64,000 nucleotides of DNA from an uncultured Eubacteriales bacterium. Lineage in GTDB: Bacteria > Bacillota > Clostridia > Peptostreptococcales > Anaerovoracaceae. The notes under the pieces are model-generated. The model saw only the letters and a program-made list of their open reading frames with translations. It made no database searches and had not been told where the DNA came from. This document shows, one piece after another, positions 28,432-37,689 of the stretch. Each line of letters starts with the position of its first letter. Positions within the stretch are counted from its first letter, which is position 1. Made by a program: the position numbers and the translations under genes. The DNA is taken from assembly GCA_902798745.1 (NCBI GenBank), contig CADBXM010000004.1, forward strand, positions 1 through 64,000. Reading direction: 5' to 3'.

Positions 28432-29766
28432 CTAATCGTCCATATCTTCAAACGCCTCCAGGCCCTTCTTTGCCTCAGGCGCTACGTCTCCGTGCTTCAC
28501 CTGCGTCATCGTGATAAAGCTGAGAAGAGCAAACAACGACGCGTATGGGAACAGCACCTTATAACTTATATGTCTCATCAGGAATCCAGCCATAATAGGC
28601 GTGACCACCTGAGCCGCCATCGAAGCGGTGTAATAATAACCGGTGAATTTTCCGGTATCTGAGCCTCTGCACATCTCGACCACCATCGGCAGTGAGTTGA
28701 CGTTTATTGCTGCCCAGGCGAAACCCACCAGCACGAACATCACATACATGATCGCGTTGATGCTGCTGTAGATAGAAGTCAGTATATAGCCTGAGAAGAA
28801 GCACAGCGTCAGAATGGCTACGCCGATCATGATGGTCCTTTTGCGGCCAATCTTATGCGCAAGATTGCCGATAGGAATGTACGACACTATGGCACCTGCC
28901 CCGGCGACCAGTATACATGTTGAAGCTCCTCCGAGTCCCTCACCCATGACTTTATCGACATATGTGGTGAACCATGTGGTGATGCCGTTATATCCGATAT
29001 ACCAAAGAGCGATCGAAGCAAGCAGAAAAACAAGGCTCCACTTTACATCGGTAGGCAGCACTTCATTTCCGCTTCCGTCATCTTCGGCAAGATTCCACTC
29101 GGGGTGCTTTGCCTCGATATCCTGATTTTCCTTTGAGAACTTTGGTTCGTTTACGGTGATTATCAGTATCACAACAGAGGCGGCCATGACCACAGATACC
29201 ACTATGAAAAGTGGTTGGTAATTGACATGCGCGAGCCCCTGCACTTTGGAATTAGGATAGAGCAGAGCTGCCGCCGCGAGAGAGAGCATGCTTCCCACCG
29301 CTCCCATCAGATTGATGATGGCATTTGCCTTTGAACGGAGCGGCTTCGGTGTGATATCCGGCATGAGCGCCACTGCAGGCGATCTGTATGTGCCCATTGC
29401 TATCAGAAGCAGACCGAGCAACACTATAAACAGGACGAATTTGCCTGTGCTTGGTGCCGCGTAATATGAGTTGTCGATGCCCGACAGCAGGTTGATCAGA
29501 ATGACAGCCACTGCTGTTCCACCGACTATATACGGCATGCGCTTTCCGAATTTTGTGTTGGTACGATCTGAGATCGCACCGAAAAATGGCAGGAGAAACA
29601 ACGCGAGCACGTTGTCTGCTGCCATTATCATTCCCGAAAAAGTCTCATTCAGCTGAAATGTCTTGGTAAGTATCAGAGGGATCACGCTATCATACATCTG
29701 CCAGAAACAGCAGATAGACATGAAAGCAAGTCCCACGAGCACAGTTCTTTTGTTATTCAGTTTCAT
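28432..29766 (-). CDS. MFS transporter (SLC45/GPH-like)
   Basis: A 444-residue carrier with about twelve helices. The first cytoplasmic loop FGAISDRTNTKFGKRMPYIV is a motif shared by sugar-type MFS and GPH carriers. GNLAHKIGRKRTIM repeats the pattern in the second half. I chose the ATG at 29766, which overlaps the stop of the HAD gene by four bases. A longer frame beginning at 29868 lies wholly inside that gene. An acidic C-terminal tail ends EAFEDMDD. Together with the phosphodiesterase it may form a scavenging unit. Confidence 0.88.
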   Translation of the reverse strand: MKLNNKRTVLVGLAFMSICCFWQMYDSVIPLILTKTFQLNETFSGMIMAADNVLALFLLPFFGAISDRTNTKFGKRMPYIVGGTAVAVILINLLSGIDNSYYAAPSTGKFVLFIVLLGLLLIAMGTYRSPAVALMPDITPKPLRSKANAIINLMGAVGSMLSLAAAALLYPNSKVQGLAHVNYQPLFIVVSVVMAASVVILIITVNEPKFSKENQDIEAKHPEWNLAEDDGSGNEVLPTDVKWSLVFLLASIALWYIGYNGITTWFTTYVDKVMGEGLGGASTCILVAGAGAIVSYIPIGNLAHKIGRKRTIMIGVAILTLCFFSGYILTSIYSSINAIMYVMFVLVGFAWAAINVNSLPMVVEMCRGSDTGKFTGYYYTASMAAQVVTPIMAGFLMRHISYKVLFPYASLFALLSFITMTQVKHGDVAPEAKKGLEAFEDMDD

Positions 29767-30395
29767 AGATAACCAATTCTTTTGAGTTCTGCAGGGAGTT
29801 CCGAAAAACTGTCTATCTTTCCTTCCGCGTCGCGGATCTCTCCGAATCCGTAAGCGGCCCAGATACACGGTATACCTGCCTCATGAGAGGCGTCGGAATC
29901 TTTCTGGATATCTCCGATATAAACGGCTTTATCGATTCCGTTTCGCTCCATCACGAGCCTTATATTGTCAGCCTTAAGAAGACCTGTACGGCCCCACTCC
30001 TCATAATCGATGAAGTAGCCCGACATGTCCATTGAGTCGAGAAAGGCTTTTATATATCCTTCCTGACAGTTACTGACCACAGCCATAACAGCCCCAATAC
30101 CAAAGAGCTCGGCGAGCGTCTCCCTGACTCCGTCAAAGAGATCGCCACCGTGCTCTGTTATATAGCTGTTTTCAAAGACCTCGCATTTGCGGGCAAGCGC
30201 GTAGCGCTCGCGTTCCGGAAGATCGCCGAACAGATTGTCGGCGATCTCATTCATGGTCTTTCCCATGTTGCGTTTTATATCTTCCGGAATCAACCCTCTG
30301 TCTTTGCCGGTCTCATTCTTGATCAGGATATTCCACGAATCCGCTACCGAAACTGAAGAGTCCCAGAGCGTACCATCCAGATCGAAAATCAGCAT
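29763..30395 (-). CDS. HAD-family hydrolase
   Basis: A 210-residue phosphatase of the phosphoglycolate-phosphatase-like HAD group. Motif I is DLDGTLWDS (nucleophile Asp5, acid/base Asp7), motif II VSNCQ, the motif III lysine lies in TGLLKADN, and motif IV is YIGDIQKDSDAS. A cap domain of about 70 residues sits between motifs I and II. It starts five bases after nfnB and overlaps the MFS start. The substrate is unknown. Confidence 0.9.
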   Translation of the reverse strand: MLIFDLDGTLWDSSVSVADSWNILIKNETGKDRGLIPEDIKRNMGKTMNEIADNLFGDLPERERYALARKCEVFENSYITEHGGDLFDGVRETLAELFGIGAVMAVVSNCQEGYIKAFLDSMDMSGYFIDYEEWGRTGLLKADNIRLVMERNGIDKAVYIGDIQKDSDASHEAGIPCIWAAYGFGEIRDAEGKIDSFSELPAELKRIGYL

Positions 30396-30400
30396 ATTCT

Positions 30401-31813
30401 TTATTTAGCCGACAGATACTCGTCTATCGAAGCAGCGGCAACCTTGCCTGCTCCCATAGCTGAAATAACTGTAGCAGCGCCTGTTACAGCATCGCCGCCG
30501 GCATATACTGCCTCGCGTGATGTGAGTCCGCCTTCGTTTACTACGATGCCGCCTTTTCTGTTTACCTCAAGACCCTTTGTAGTGTTCTTGATGAGTGGGT
30601 TAGGGCTGGTACCGATAGCTATGATGACGGTGTCAACATCGAGATCGAATTCGCTTCCTTCGATAGGAACCGGGCGTCTTCTGCCGCTTGCGTCAGGCTC
30701 ACCGAGCTCCATCTTGATGCAGCGGAGGCCGTTGACTGTTCCGTTCTTAGGATCTCTTGGATCATCAGGATTATGATATCCGAGAACCTCAACAGGGTTG
30801 TTGAGCAGTCTGAAATCGATTCCCTCTTCCTTGGCATGCTCGACTTCCTCAGCTCTTGCAGGAAGCTCTTCCATGGAACGTCTGTATACGATATATACAT
30901 GCTCAGCACCAAGTCTGAGAGCTGTTCTTGCAGCGTCCATAGCAACGTTTCCGCCGCCTACTACCGCAACCTTTCCGCCCTTCATGATAGGTGTATCAGG
31001 ATCATCGTCTCTGAATGCCTTCATGAGGTTGGAACGTGTCAGATACTCGTTAGCGGAATATACGCCTCTGAGCGACTCGCCAGGGATATGCATGAAGCTA
31101 GGGAGTCCGGCTCCGGAGCCTACGAATACAGCCTCATATCCCATGTCGAAGATCTCATCGATAGTAAGTGTCTTACCGATTACTACGTTTGTCTCAACAT
31201 CTACGCCGAGATCCTTGAGTCCCTCTACCTCGCGGGCTACGATAGCCTTTGGAAGACGGAATTCAGGGATACCGTATACCAGTACTCCGCCTGGTGTGTG
31301 GAGAGCTTCAAAGATAGTTACCTTGTAGCCCAGACGAGCCAGGTCTCCTGCGCATGTAAGTCCCGCAGGGCCCGATCCTACGATCGCTACCTTGTGACCG
31401 TTTGATTTAGGTGGATTTGCCTTAAGAGCTTCCTGATCGTTGTGCCAGTCAGCTACGAATCTCTCGAGACGTCCGATTCCTACAGGCTCGAACTTCTTGC
31501 CGAGTGTGCAGAGCTCTTCGCACTGTGTCTCCTGAGGGCATACTCTTCCGCATACTGCAGGGAGAGATGATGTCGAAGCGATGATCTGATAAGCGCCTTC
31601 GAAGTCTCCTTCTTTTATCTTAGCGATAAACTCAGGGATATGTACGTTTACAGGGCAGCCAGCTACGCATGGCTGGTTCTTGCAGTTGAGACATCTTGCT
31701 GCCTCTGCGAGTGCTGTCGCTTCCTCATATCCGAGTGCTACTTCATTGAAATTGTGCGCACGCACCATAGGGTCCTGCGACGGCATTTCATGTTTCTTAG
31801 GATCTATTGCCAT
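30401..31813 (-). CDS. nfnB: NfnB/GltA-type flavoprotein subunit
   Basis: A 470-residue flavoprotein. The N-terminal cysteine set CLNCKNQPCVAGCP and CGRVCPQETQCEELCTLG binds two 4Fe-4S clusters. Two Rossmann folds follow: GSGPAGLTCAGDLARLG for FAD near residue 148 and GGGNVAMDAARTALRLGAEHV for NAD(P). The sequence matches glutamate-synthase small-subunit homologues. Because the partner upstream is an NfnA-type reductase, the pair is best read as NfnAB, which couples NADH, NADPH and ferredoxin by electron bifurcation. A homotetrameric glutamate synthase role is less likely because there is no GOGAT large subunit here. It follows nfnA by 15 bp. Confidence 0.9.
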   Translation of the reverse strand: MAIDPKKHEMPSQDPMVRAHNFNEVALGYEEATALAEAARCLNCKNQPCVAGCPVNVHIPEFIAKIKEGDFEGAYQIIASTSSLPAVCGRVCPQETQCEELCTLGKKFEPVGIGRLERFVADWHNDQEALKANPPKSNGHKVAIVGSGPAGLTCAGDLARLGYKVTIFEALHTPGGVLVYGIPEFRLPKAIVAREVEGLKDLGVDVETNVVIGKTLTIDEIFDMGYEAVFVGSGAGLPSFMHIPGESLRGVYSANEYLTRSNLMKAFRDDDPDTPIMKGGKVAVVGGGNVAMDAARTALRLGAEHVYIVYRRSMEELPARAEEVEHAKEEGIDFRLLNNPVEVLGYHNPDDPRDPKNGTVNGLRCIKMELGEPDASGRRRPVPIEGSEFDLDVDTVIIAIGTSPNPLIKNTTKGLEVNRKGGIVVNEGGLTSREAVYAGGDAVTGAATVISAMGAGKVAAASIDEYLSAK

Positions 31814-31828
31814 TACTATTCCTCCCTT

Positions 31829-32698
31829 CTATGCGTTTGCCTTGAGCTCATCCGCAGCCTTGAGCAGATTGCATACGTGATCATGCTGCTTGCGCTCATA
31901 GTCGAAATATGTTCTTCCTCTGGCGATAGCTTCGTCAAAGTCTACTTCGTATCCGTTGAAATCAGGTCCATCTACGCATGCGAACTTCATCTGCTCGCCT
32001 TCCTCTGTGTGGAGAGTGAGTCTGCAGCATCCGCACATGCCTGTTCCGTCTACCATGATAGGGCTCATCGATACTGTGATAGGAGCATCGAAGTCCTTAG
32101 CTGTGAGAGTTACGAACTTCATCATGACCAGTGGTCCGATCGTGATGATCATGTCGAACTTCTCTCCGGCCTCGAGCAGCTCGCGGAGAGGAACTGTTAC
32201 GTTACCCTCGCGCTTGTAGGAACCATCGTCTGTCATGACGATCAGTCTGTCTGAGCAAGCGTCGAATTCCTCTTCGAGGATCACGAGGTCTTCACTTCTG
32301 AAGCCGATGATGCTTGTTACCTCAGCTCCGATCCTGTGGAACTCCTTAGCTACAGGCCAAGCAATAGCGCAGCCTACTCCGCCGCCTACAACGCAGACTC
32401 TCTTGATTCCCTCTGTTTCGGTTGGATTTCCAAGTGGGCCTACGAAGTCCTGGAGATATTCCCCTTCCTTCTTGTGGTTGAGCTTCTCGGTAGTTGCTCC
32501 GACTACCTGGAAGATGACCATTACAGTTCCTTCATCAGGGTTGACGCCTGCAACTGTCAGTGGGATCCTCTCGCCTTCTTCATCAACACGCAGGATGATG
32601 AACTGTCCCGGCTTAGCCTTGTTGGCTACGAGAGGAGCTTCAACCTCGATCTGAGTGACTGTAGGTTTCAGGGATCTCCTTCTTACGATTTTATACAT
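31829..32698 (-). CDS. nfnA: NfnA-type ferredoxin-NADP reductase subunit alpha
   Basis: A 289-residue flavoprotein of the ferredoxin-NADP reductase superfamily. The N-terminal FAD-binding beta barrel includes FIILRVDEEGERIPLTVAGV. The NAD-binding part begins VCVVGGGVGCAIAWPVAKEF. The C-terminal cysteines MCGCCRLTL plus a later FACVDGP bind a 2Fe-2S cluster, as in NfnA and sulfide dehydrogenase alpha subunits. I chose ATG 32698 with GGAGGGA just upstream instead of the ATG at 32737. It forms a two-gene unit with nfnB. Such complexes balance NADH and NADPH in anaerobes. Confidence 0.9.
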   Translation of the reverse strand: MYKIVRRRSLKPTVTQIEVEAPLVANKAKPGQFIILRVDEEGERIPLTVAGVNPDEGTVMVIFQVVGATTEKLNHKKEGEYLQDFVGPLGNPTETEGIKRVCVVGGGVGCAIAWPVAKEFHRIGAEVTSIIGFRSEDLVILEEEFDACSDRLIVMTDDGSYKREGNVTVPLRELLEAGEKFDMIITIGPLVMMKFVTLTAKDFDAPITVSMSPIMVDGTGMCGCCRLTLHTEEGEQMKFACVDGPDFNGYEVDFDEAIARGRTYFDYERKQHDHVCNLLKAADELKANA

Positions 32699-32750
32699 AT
32701 AATCTCCCTCCTGTGATATTATCAGCCATCGTAACAATACTCCGGCATTG

Positions 32751-33494
32751 CTACCAATCCATTAACTGCCTGAAAACACTGCCAATAGGCTCGCGGATCA
32801 CAAGATCGGCTGTGCTGTCGGCTCCTGTCGCACTCATATTGATGAGCACTATGTGTTTTCCTCTGAAATAATTTATGAGACCCGCGGCCGGATAAACGAT
32901 AAGAGTCGTCCCCCCGACTATCAGGGTATCAGCATTCGAAATAGCCTTGATTGCGCCGTTTATGACGTCATCGTCAAGACCCTCTTCGTAAAGCACCACA
33001 TCGGGCTTTACTGTCCCGCCGCATCTGTCGCAGACAGGCACTCCTTTCGACTCGAGAACTTTATCCAGTCCATAGTAGGCGTGGCAGTTCTCGCAGTAAT
33101 TCCTGAGCGTCGAGCCGTGGAGCTCCCAGACCACCTTGCTGCCGGCTTTCTGGTGGAGCCCATCGATATTCTGTGTCACTACAGCTTTTACCTTGCCCTG
33201 TTTTTCGAGCTCGGCAAGCGCTTTGTGACAATCATTTGGCTCAGCGTTCTCATATATGAGTTTGTCCCTGTAGAATTCGAAGAAATCCTCAGGATGGTTT
33301 CTGTAGAACGTGTGGGATATCATCTCTTCCGGCGAAACATTGCGCCCGAGATCCTGGTTGTAGATCCCGTTCGCGCTTCTGAAATCCGGGATGCCGCTCT
33401 CTGTCGACACTCCGGCTCCGCCGAAGAACACGATATTGTTGCTCTCTTCTACGATCTTTTTCAGTTTGAGTATCTTTTCGTCCAAAGCGATCAC
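32751..33494 (-). CDS. cobB: Sir2-family NAD-dependent protein deacylase
   Basis: Removes acyl groups from lysines using NAD. It has 247 residues. The NAD site GAGVSTESGIPDFR is at 26-39, QNIDGLHQKAG at 108-118 and the catalytic His126 in WELHGS. The zinc module has Cys134, Cys137, Cys155 and Cys158. The IVGGTTLIVYPAAGL segment near the end is normal for the family. It sits 38 bp downstream of an iron alcohol dehydrogenase and upstream of nfnAB. All these genes handle NAD(H), which is suggestive but not evidence of a joint role. Confidence 0.94.
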   Translation of the reverse strand: MIALDEKILKLKKIVEESNNIVFFGGAGVSTESGIPDFRSANGIYNQDLGRNVSPEEMISHTFYRNHPEDFFEFYRDKLIYENAEPNDCHKALAELEKQGKVKAVVTQNIDGLHQKAGSKVVWELHGSTLRNYCENCHAYYGLDKVLESKGVPVCDRCGGTVKPDVVLYEEGLDDDVINGAIKAISNADTLIVGGTTLIVYPAAGLINYFRGKHIVLINMSATGADSTADLVIREPIGSVFRQLMDW

Positions 33495-33532
33495 CTCGAT
33501 TTTTACCGAAAACGAGCTGTATCCGGCGACTG

Positions 33533-34711
33533 TTACCTGAGCCCGGACGCCATCATCATTATGTTGAACACGTCCTCCGTACCGAGCACTTTGAAGTTGC
33601 CGATCGTACGCCCGTCATTGAAAGTGGTTCCGAGCGCCACCTTGCGACATGCCTCTTCATCGAAATCAAGGCCGAGTCCTTTGATGTCGGTCGGCATCCC
33701 TATCGAGCGGAAGAATTCTTCGAATTTCTCGATAGTCTTCACAGGGTCGCTTTCACCAAACACAGCCTCGCCGAGAGCGGAGAACCTCTCAGGCCCTTCA
33801 GGCAACACATATCTTGCCCATGAGCCCCAGATAGCCGCGAGGCCCGCTCCGTGAGCTACATCGTACTCTGCAGAGATCTCATGCTCCATCTGGTGGCAAG
33901 ACCAGTCGCCCATATTGGCATTGCCCGCCTCCATAAGACCGTTGTGGGAAAGGCTGCCGGCCCACATGAGATTGGCTCTGGCGTCATAGTCGTCAGGTTT
34001 CTCAAGCGCGACAGGAGTCCATTCGACAACATTGCGAACAAGAGCATATGAGAGCTCATCTGTGATATCGAGAGCATATCCCTGATGGAAATATCTCTCG
34101 AATGTATGCATTATGATGTCGGTCGATCCGCATGCCGTCTGATAAGCCGGCACTGTAGCGGTGAGCATAGGATCAAGAAGTGAAAACTTTACGCGACCGA
34201 AGTCGGTCTTGACTCCGAGTTTGTAGATGGTCTCCGGATCATCATCGTTGGTGATGACTGAAGAGTTGCTCATCTCAGAACCCGTAGCCGAAAGGGTGAG
34301 CACGCAACCGACCGGCTCTATTCCCTTGACGCTCCTCTTTCCGCAATAGAAGTCCCATACATCGCCGCCGCCATAAACTCCGTAGCCGATGGCTTTGGAG
34401 CTGTCGAGCACCGAACCGCCGCCTACCGAGAGGATAAAGTCACAGCCTTCTTTTTTATACAGTTCCACGCCTTCACGCACGAGAGATACTCTCGGATTAG
34501 GCACTACGCCCCCAAGCTCAACATGAGCGATGCCCTCTTCATCAAGACGGGCTTTGACTCTGTCGAGCAGGCCGCTCCTTACGACAGAGCCGCCACCGTA
34601 GTGGATCAATACTTTAGTGGCTCCGTGCTCTTTAAGGACTTTGCCTGCGAGGTCTTCAGCGCCTTCACCGAAATATACATGTGTAGGCGTATAATATTCT
34701 TTGACTGCCAT
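33533..34711 (-). CDS. iron-containing alcohol dehydrogenase
   Basis: A 392-residue enzyme of the Fe-ADH (group III) family, most like NADH-dependent butanol dehydrogenases. The cofactor loop is SVGGGSVLDSSKAIGYG, and the metal-site segments HTFERYFHQGY and CHQMEHEISAEYDVAHGAGLA are visible. The ATG at 34711 has GGAGA upstream, so a frame opening at 34780 inside the MFS gene is rejected. It follows the GPH carrier by 19 bp, so the pair may use the same sugar-derived aldehyde, though this is inference. Confidence 0.92.
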   Translation of the reverse strand: MAVKEYYTPTHVYFGEGAEDLAGKVLKEHGATKVLIHYGGGSVVRSGLLDRVKARLDEEGIAHVELGGVVPNPRVSLVREGVELYKKEGCDFILSVGGGSVLDSSKAIGYGVYGGGDVWDFYCGKRSVKGIEPVGCVLTLSATGSEMSNSSVITNDDDPETIYKLGVKTDFGRVKFSLLDPMLTATVPAYQTACGSTDIIMHTFERYFHQGYALDITDELSYALVRNVVEWTPVALEKPDDYDARANLMWAGSLSHNGLMEAGNANMGDWSCHQMEHEISAEYDVAHGAGLAAIWGSWARYVLPEGPERFSALGEAVFGESDPVKTIEKFEEFFRSIGMPTDIKGLGLDFDEEACRKVALGTTFNDGRTIGNFKVLGTEDVFNIMMMASGLR

Positions 34712-34730
34712 ATAGTTAATTCTCCATTTG

Positions 34731-36221
34731 CTACTCAACGTTTTTGAGTCCTGCGTTCTTCTTGCTCCAGAGGTTCTCATAATCGAAGCCTGTTACCTTC
34801 TTGAGGATGGCCTTCTCTTCCTCTGTAGTTACGCTGTTGTCCTCACCTTTGCGACGGGCTACTTCTGTCTGGACCAGCTTGAATTCCTTGTCAGTAACAG
34901 GGAATGCCAGAGCGCAGATGAGAAGCAGTGCCGAGAGGATCGCAGGAGCAAGTACGAAGCAGATGCCGATGCCATGCTGTGTTGCGGCTGACTGCTCGAG
35001 ACCCTGGCTAGCAAGCGCCTCGTTGTAGTGAACTGCCGACAGCATGAATCCGATGATGGCTACAGAGAGACCCGAAGCGATCTTTCTGATGAATGTAGCC
35101 ATGCTGGATACGATTCCCGGTCTTCTTACTGATGTTATAAGCTCATCGATATCTGTCATATCCGCCATGATAGCAAAGATTCCTGTGAGTGAACCGGCGT
35201 TGCCGAGTCCGATCAGAGCCGCGAGCAGCAGGATCGGAATGAGCGGGGCTCCGTGGTGCGAGAACGCGAGGAGTCCGAGAACACCTACCAATCTGACAGG
35301 AGCAGCGATCACGATGGCCATCTTCTTGGAAGTCTTGCTCATGACAGGCCCAAAGATGAGCATTCCCACGAGCTGAGCGACCATCAGTACGCCAAGGATC
35401 GGAATGTAGTAGCTTGGATATGCACCAAGAGCGTGCTGTACATAGTAAACGGCCATGCCGGAGATGAAGTCCATCCCGCCCTGTCCGAAGAGGTAGAGCC
35501 CCAGGAAGATCAGGAACGAGCGGCTCCTGAATACGGACGCTGCCTGTGTGAAGCTCTCACCGAGTGTAGTCTTTACAGGTTCCTTCTGCTTTTCCCAAGT
35601 GCCGAAGAACACCGTGATCGAGCATGCGAAGAAGATAACACCGAAGATCAGAGCGCATGTCATGTACTGGGAAGGCTCGTTGGTCTGCTTGATGATCATG
35701 CCCGGAACGAGTCCGCAGATAGCAGCTCCGAGTGTTGAGAAGATCATCCTCATGTTGGAGAACTTCGCTCTCATAGCGTAGTCGTCCATCATATCAGGAA
35801 GCAATCCGTTATACGGTACGCTGAGCACCGTGAATCCCGTGTTGAAGAGGCAGTACATCACGACATAGAATATGTAATTTGCTGTCATCGATGACGAGTG
35901 GATGTCTATCCACATAACCACAAACAGCACAGCTGAAGCGATACTGCCTACCAAGATATAGAATCTTTTAGCGCCGTATTTCGACTTGGTCCTCTCTACG
36001 ATGTTGCCCATGATCGGGTCGGTGATCGCGTCCCAGATCTTTCCTATCATAGGGATGGTGCCGGCAAGCGCTGCGTTCATTCCGACCGCGTCTGTAAGGA
36101 ACACGATGAAGAACGCGTTGATGATAACGAAGCAACCGCCACCGAAGATCTCGCCGATACCATAAGTGAGTCTGTTAAAGAACCCATATTTCGGCGTTCT
36201 GCCTGCAATTTCTTCCTTCAT
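34731..36221 (-). CDS. GPH-family sugar:cation symporter
   Basis: A 496-residue carrier with about twelve helices. The N-terminal RLTYGIGEIFGGGCFVIINAFFIVFLTDAVG and the loop IMGNIVERTKSKYGAKRFYILVG match the glycoside-pentoside-hexuronide family. The later PYNGLLPDMMDDYAMRAKFSNMRM matches its PYxAL-x-PELTxDYxER-like hallmark. The C-terminal cytoplasmic region (DKEFKLVQTEVARRKGED) is typical. AGGGAAG precedes the ATG. The iron alcohol dehydrogenase follows. The substrate is unknown. Confidence 0.92.
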   Translation of the reverse strand: MKEEIAGRTPKYGFFNRLTYGIGEIFGGGCFVIINAFFIVFLTDAVGMNAALAGTIPMIGKIWDAITDPIMGNIVERTKSKYGAKRFYILVGSIASAVLFVVMWIDIHSSSMTANYIFYVVMYCLFNTGFTVLSVPYNGLLPDMMDDYAMRAKFSNMRMIFSTLGAAICGLVPGMIIKQTNEPSQYMTCALIFGVIFFACSITVFFGTWEKQKEPVKTTLGESFTQAASVFRSRSFLIFLGLYLFGQGGMDFISGMAVYYVQHALGAYPSYYIPILGVLMVAQLVGMLIFGPVMSKTSKKMAIVIAAPVRLVGVLGLLAFSHHGAPLIPILLLAALIGLGNAGSLTGIFAIMADMTDIDELITSVRRPGIVSSMATFIRKIASGLSVAIIGFMLSAVHYNEALASQGLEQSAATQHGIGICFVLAPAILSALLLICALAFPVTDKEFKLVQTEVARRKGEDNSVTTEEEKAILKKVTGFDYENLWSKKNAGLKNVE

Positions 36222-36251
36222 AGATATCTTCCCTTTCTCTCTCGATCTGTT

Positions 36252-36279
36252 CGTATAAACTTTAACATATTTTTAACAA
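36252..36279 (-). promoter_or_regulatory. candidate promoter of GPH symporter
   Basis: On the minus strand TTGTTA (36279-36274), a 16-bp spacer and TATACG (36257-36252), about 30 bases before the ATG. Two TGTTAAA copies lie inside the region. Confidence 0.45.
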
Positions 36280-36296
36280 GAATTACAGAGCCACAC

Positions 36297-37631
36297 CTAC
36301 ATTGGGCCCTTATCTCGCAAGAAAGTTTTCCACAGCTTGGCACGGCTCATTGTCGGCCCGACAAGACGCCTGTCATCATCACCGAAATAGCGGAATTTCC
36401 TGCGTCTGAGACCCAGCGACGGCCAATAAGGCAGGCCCCCTCCGTTAGGATTTCCGTAATTCACGAAATTCGCCACATAGCGGACCATCTCGTCCTTGAG
36501 TTTTTCATCTTCCTCGTCGAACGGCCGCCAGCTCTTATCCATATTGCCGAACATGTACCACAGATCGGCGGCGTGGAAAGCCTTATACTTTTCGCCCGGC
36601 GGGGTCCTGTCGAACATGTATCCCCATACCGGGTAATGATTGTGGACGTCGTGCATTATCCCCATAGCTACAGCAAGATCGTAAATGATATACGGCATGA
36701 AGTCCTGAGAAGTGACTCCGGCTAGTACAGGCACGTCGAGATACGAACCTTCCCGGAGTATCTGCTGAGGCATCTTCGTTATAATGGTGCCGTCGATCCC
36801 CGGCTGCTGAGTACGCACCGTTCCGATGCTGCGCGCGCATGAATACCACGCCTCGAATATCGTCTCGGCAGGCATCTCCCTGAATTCCGCATCGCTCTTT
36901 GCTCCGGCTTTTTCTCTCACCTTTGACCAGAAGATCTCGTCGGATTCCTCAGGAGTCAGCGGCCCGACAATATCAGGTACCGCGCCTCCGCCGGACATCG
37001 TGATCGCTCCCTTTACGACACCTCTGAGCGTCTGTGTATACATGAGATCCATCACCGACATGGCGCCGGCTGACTGTCCCATGATCGTGATCTTGTCAGG
37101 GTCGCCGCCGTAGTCCGCGATATGCTCCTTGATCCACCTGAGGCCGAATACCAGGTCGTGCAGCCCGTAGTTGCCCGACTTGTACAGTCCGAATACATTG
37201 AGTCTGTATCCGAGAGAGATGAAGACTATATTGTGCTTTGCATATTCGGTGCATGTCCCGTAAGGGTCTTCACCCACGCATCCGTTCTCGAATGAACCTC
37301 CGTGGATGAACACGAGAACGGGGTCTTTTTCTGCGTCTGAGCGCGTGATGATATTCAAGGACATAGGAGATTCAGCAAATGTCCAGTCTCCCGGCAAAGT
37401 GCCCGGTCTGAATTCATCGTGATAGAATTCTCCCGCTTCGTTGTGATATGTCCTGTGTTGTATGCAGTCGATCTCAGGCCCCGTGGCATCAAGCTCATCC
37501 CATTTCGGATAAGGCTTAGGAAGCTCGAAGCGCTCCGTGATCGCGTAAGGGATGCCGCGGAACATACGTATGCCTTCCTCTTCTGTCCCTATCACTTTTC
37601 CGAGCCGGGTTTCAATGCTTATCTTGTTCAT
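36297..37631 (-). CDS. type-B carboxylesterase
   Basis: A 444-residue alpha/beta hydrolase of the carboxylesterase type-B family, somewhat shorter than the usual 490-550. The family start GKVIGTEEEGIRMFRGIPYA is present, the oxyanion-hole motif is FIHGGSFENG, and the nucleophile is Ser187 in GQSAGAMSV. The acid and histidine lie in the C-terminal half (the FHAADLWYMFGNM region is typical). It has no signal peptide. GAGGAAA precedes the ATG. It is downstream of the pyrophosphatase gene. Confidence 0.92.
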   Translation of the reverse strand: MNKISIETRLGKVIGTEEEGIRMFRGIPYAITERFELPKPYPKWDELDATGPEIDCIQHRTYHNEAGEFYHDEFRPGTLPGDWTFAESPMSLNIITRSDAEKDPVLVFIHGGSFENGCVGEDPYGTCTEYAKHNIVFISLGYRLNVFGLYKSGNYGLHDLVFGLRWIKEHIADYGGDPDKITIMGQSAGAMSVMDLMYTQTLRGVVKGAITMSGGGAVPDIVGPLTPEESDEIFWSKVREKAGAKSDAEFREMPAETIFEAWYSCARSIGTVRTQQPGIDGTIITKMPQQILREGSYLDVPVLAGVTSQDFMPYIIYDLAVAMGIMHDVHNHYPVWGYMFDRTPPGEKYKAFHAADLWYMFGNMDKSWRPFDEEDEKLKDEMVRYVANFVNYGNPNGGGLPYWPSLGLRRRKFRYFGDDDRRLVGPTMSRAKLWKTFLRDKGPM

Positions 37632-37689
37632 GTTTCCTCTTTCTCTCTTTTGCTCTACCGTGCTATTACGCAGTGTATCGCGCGTCGAC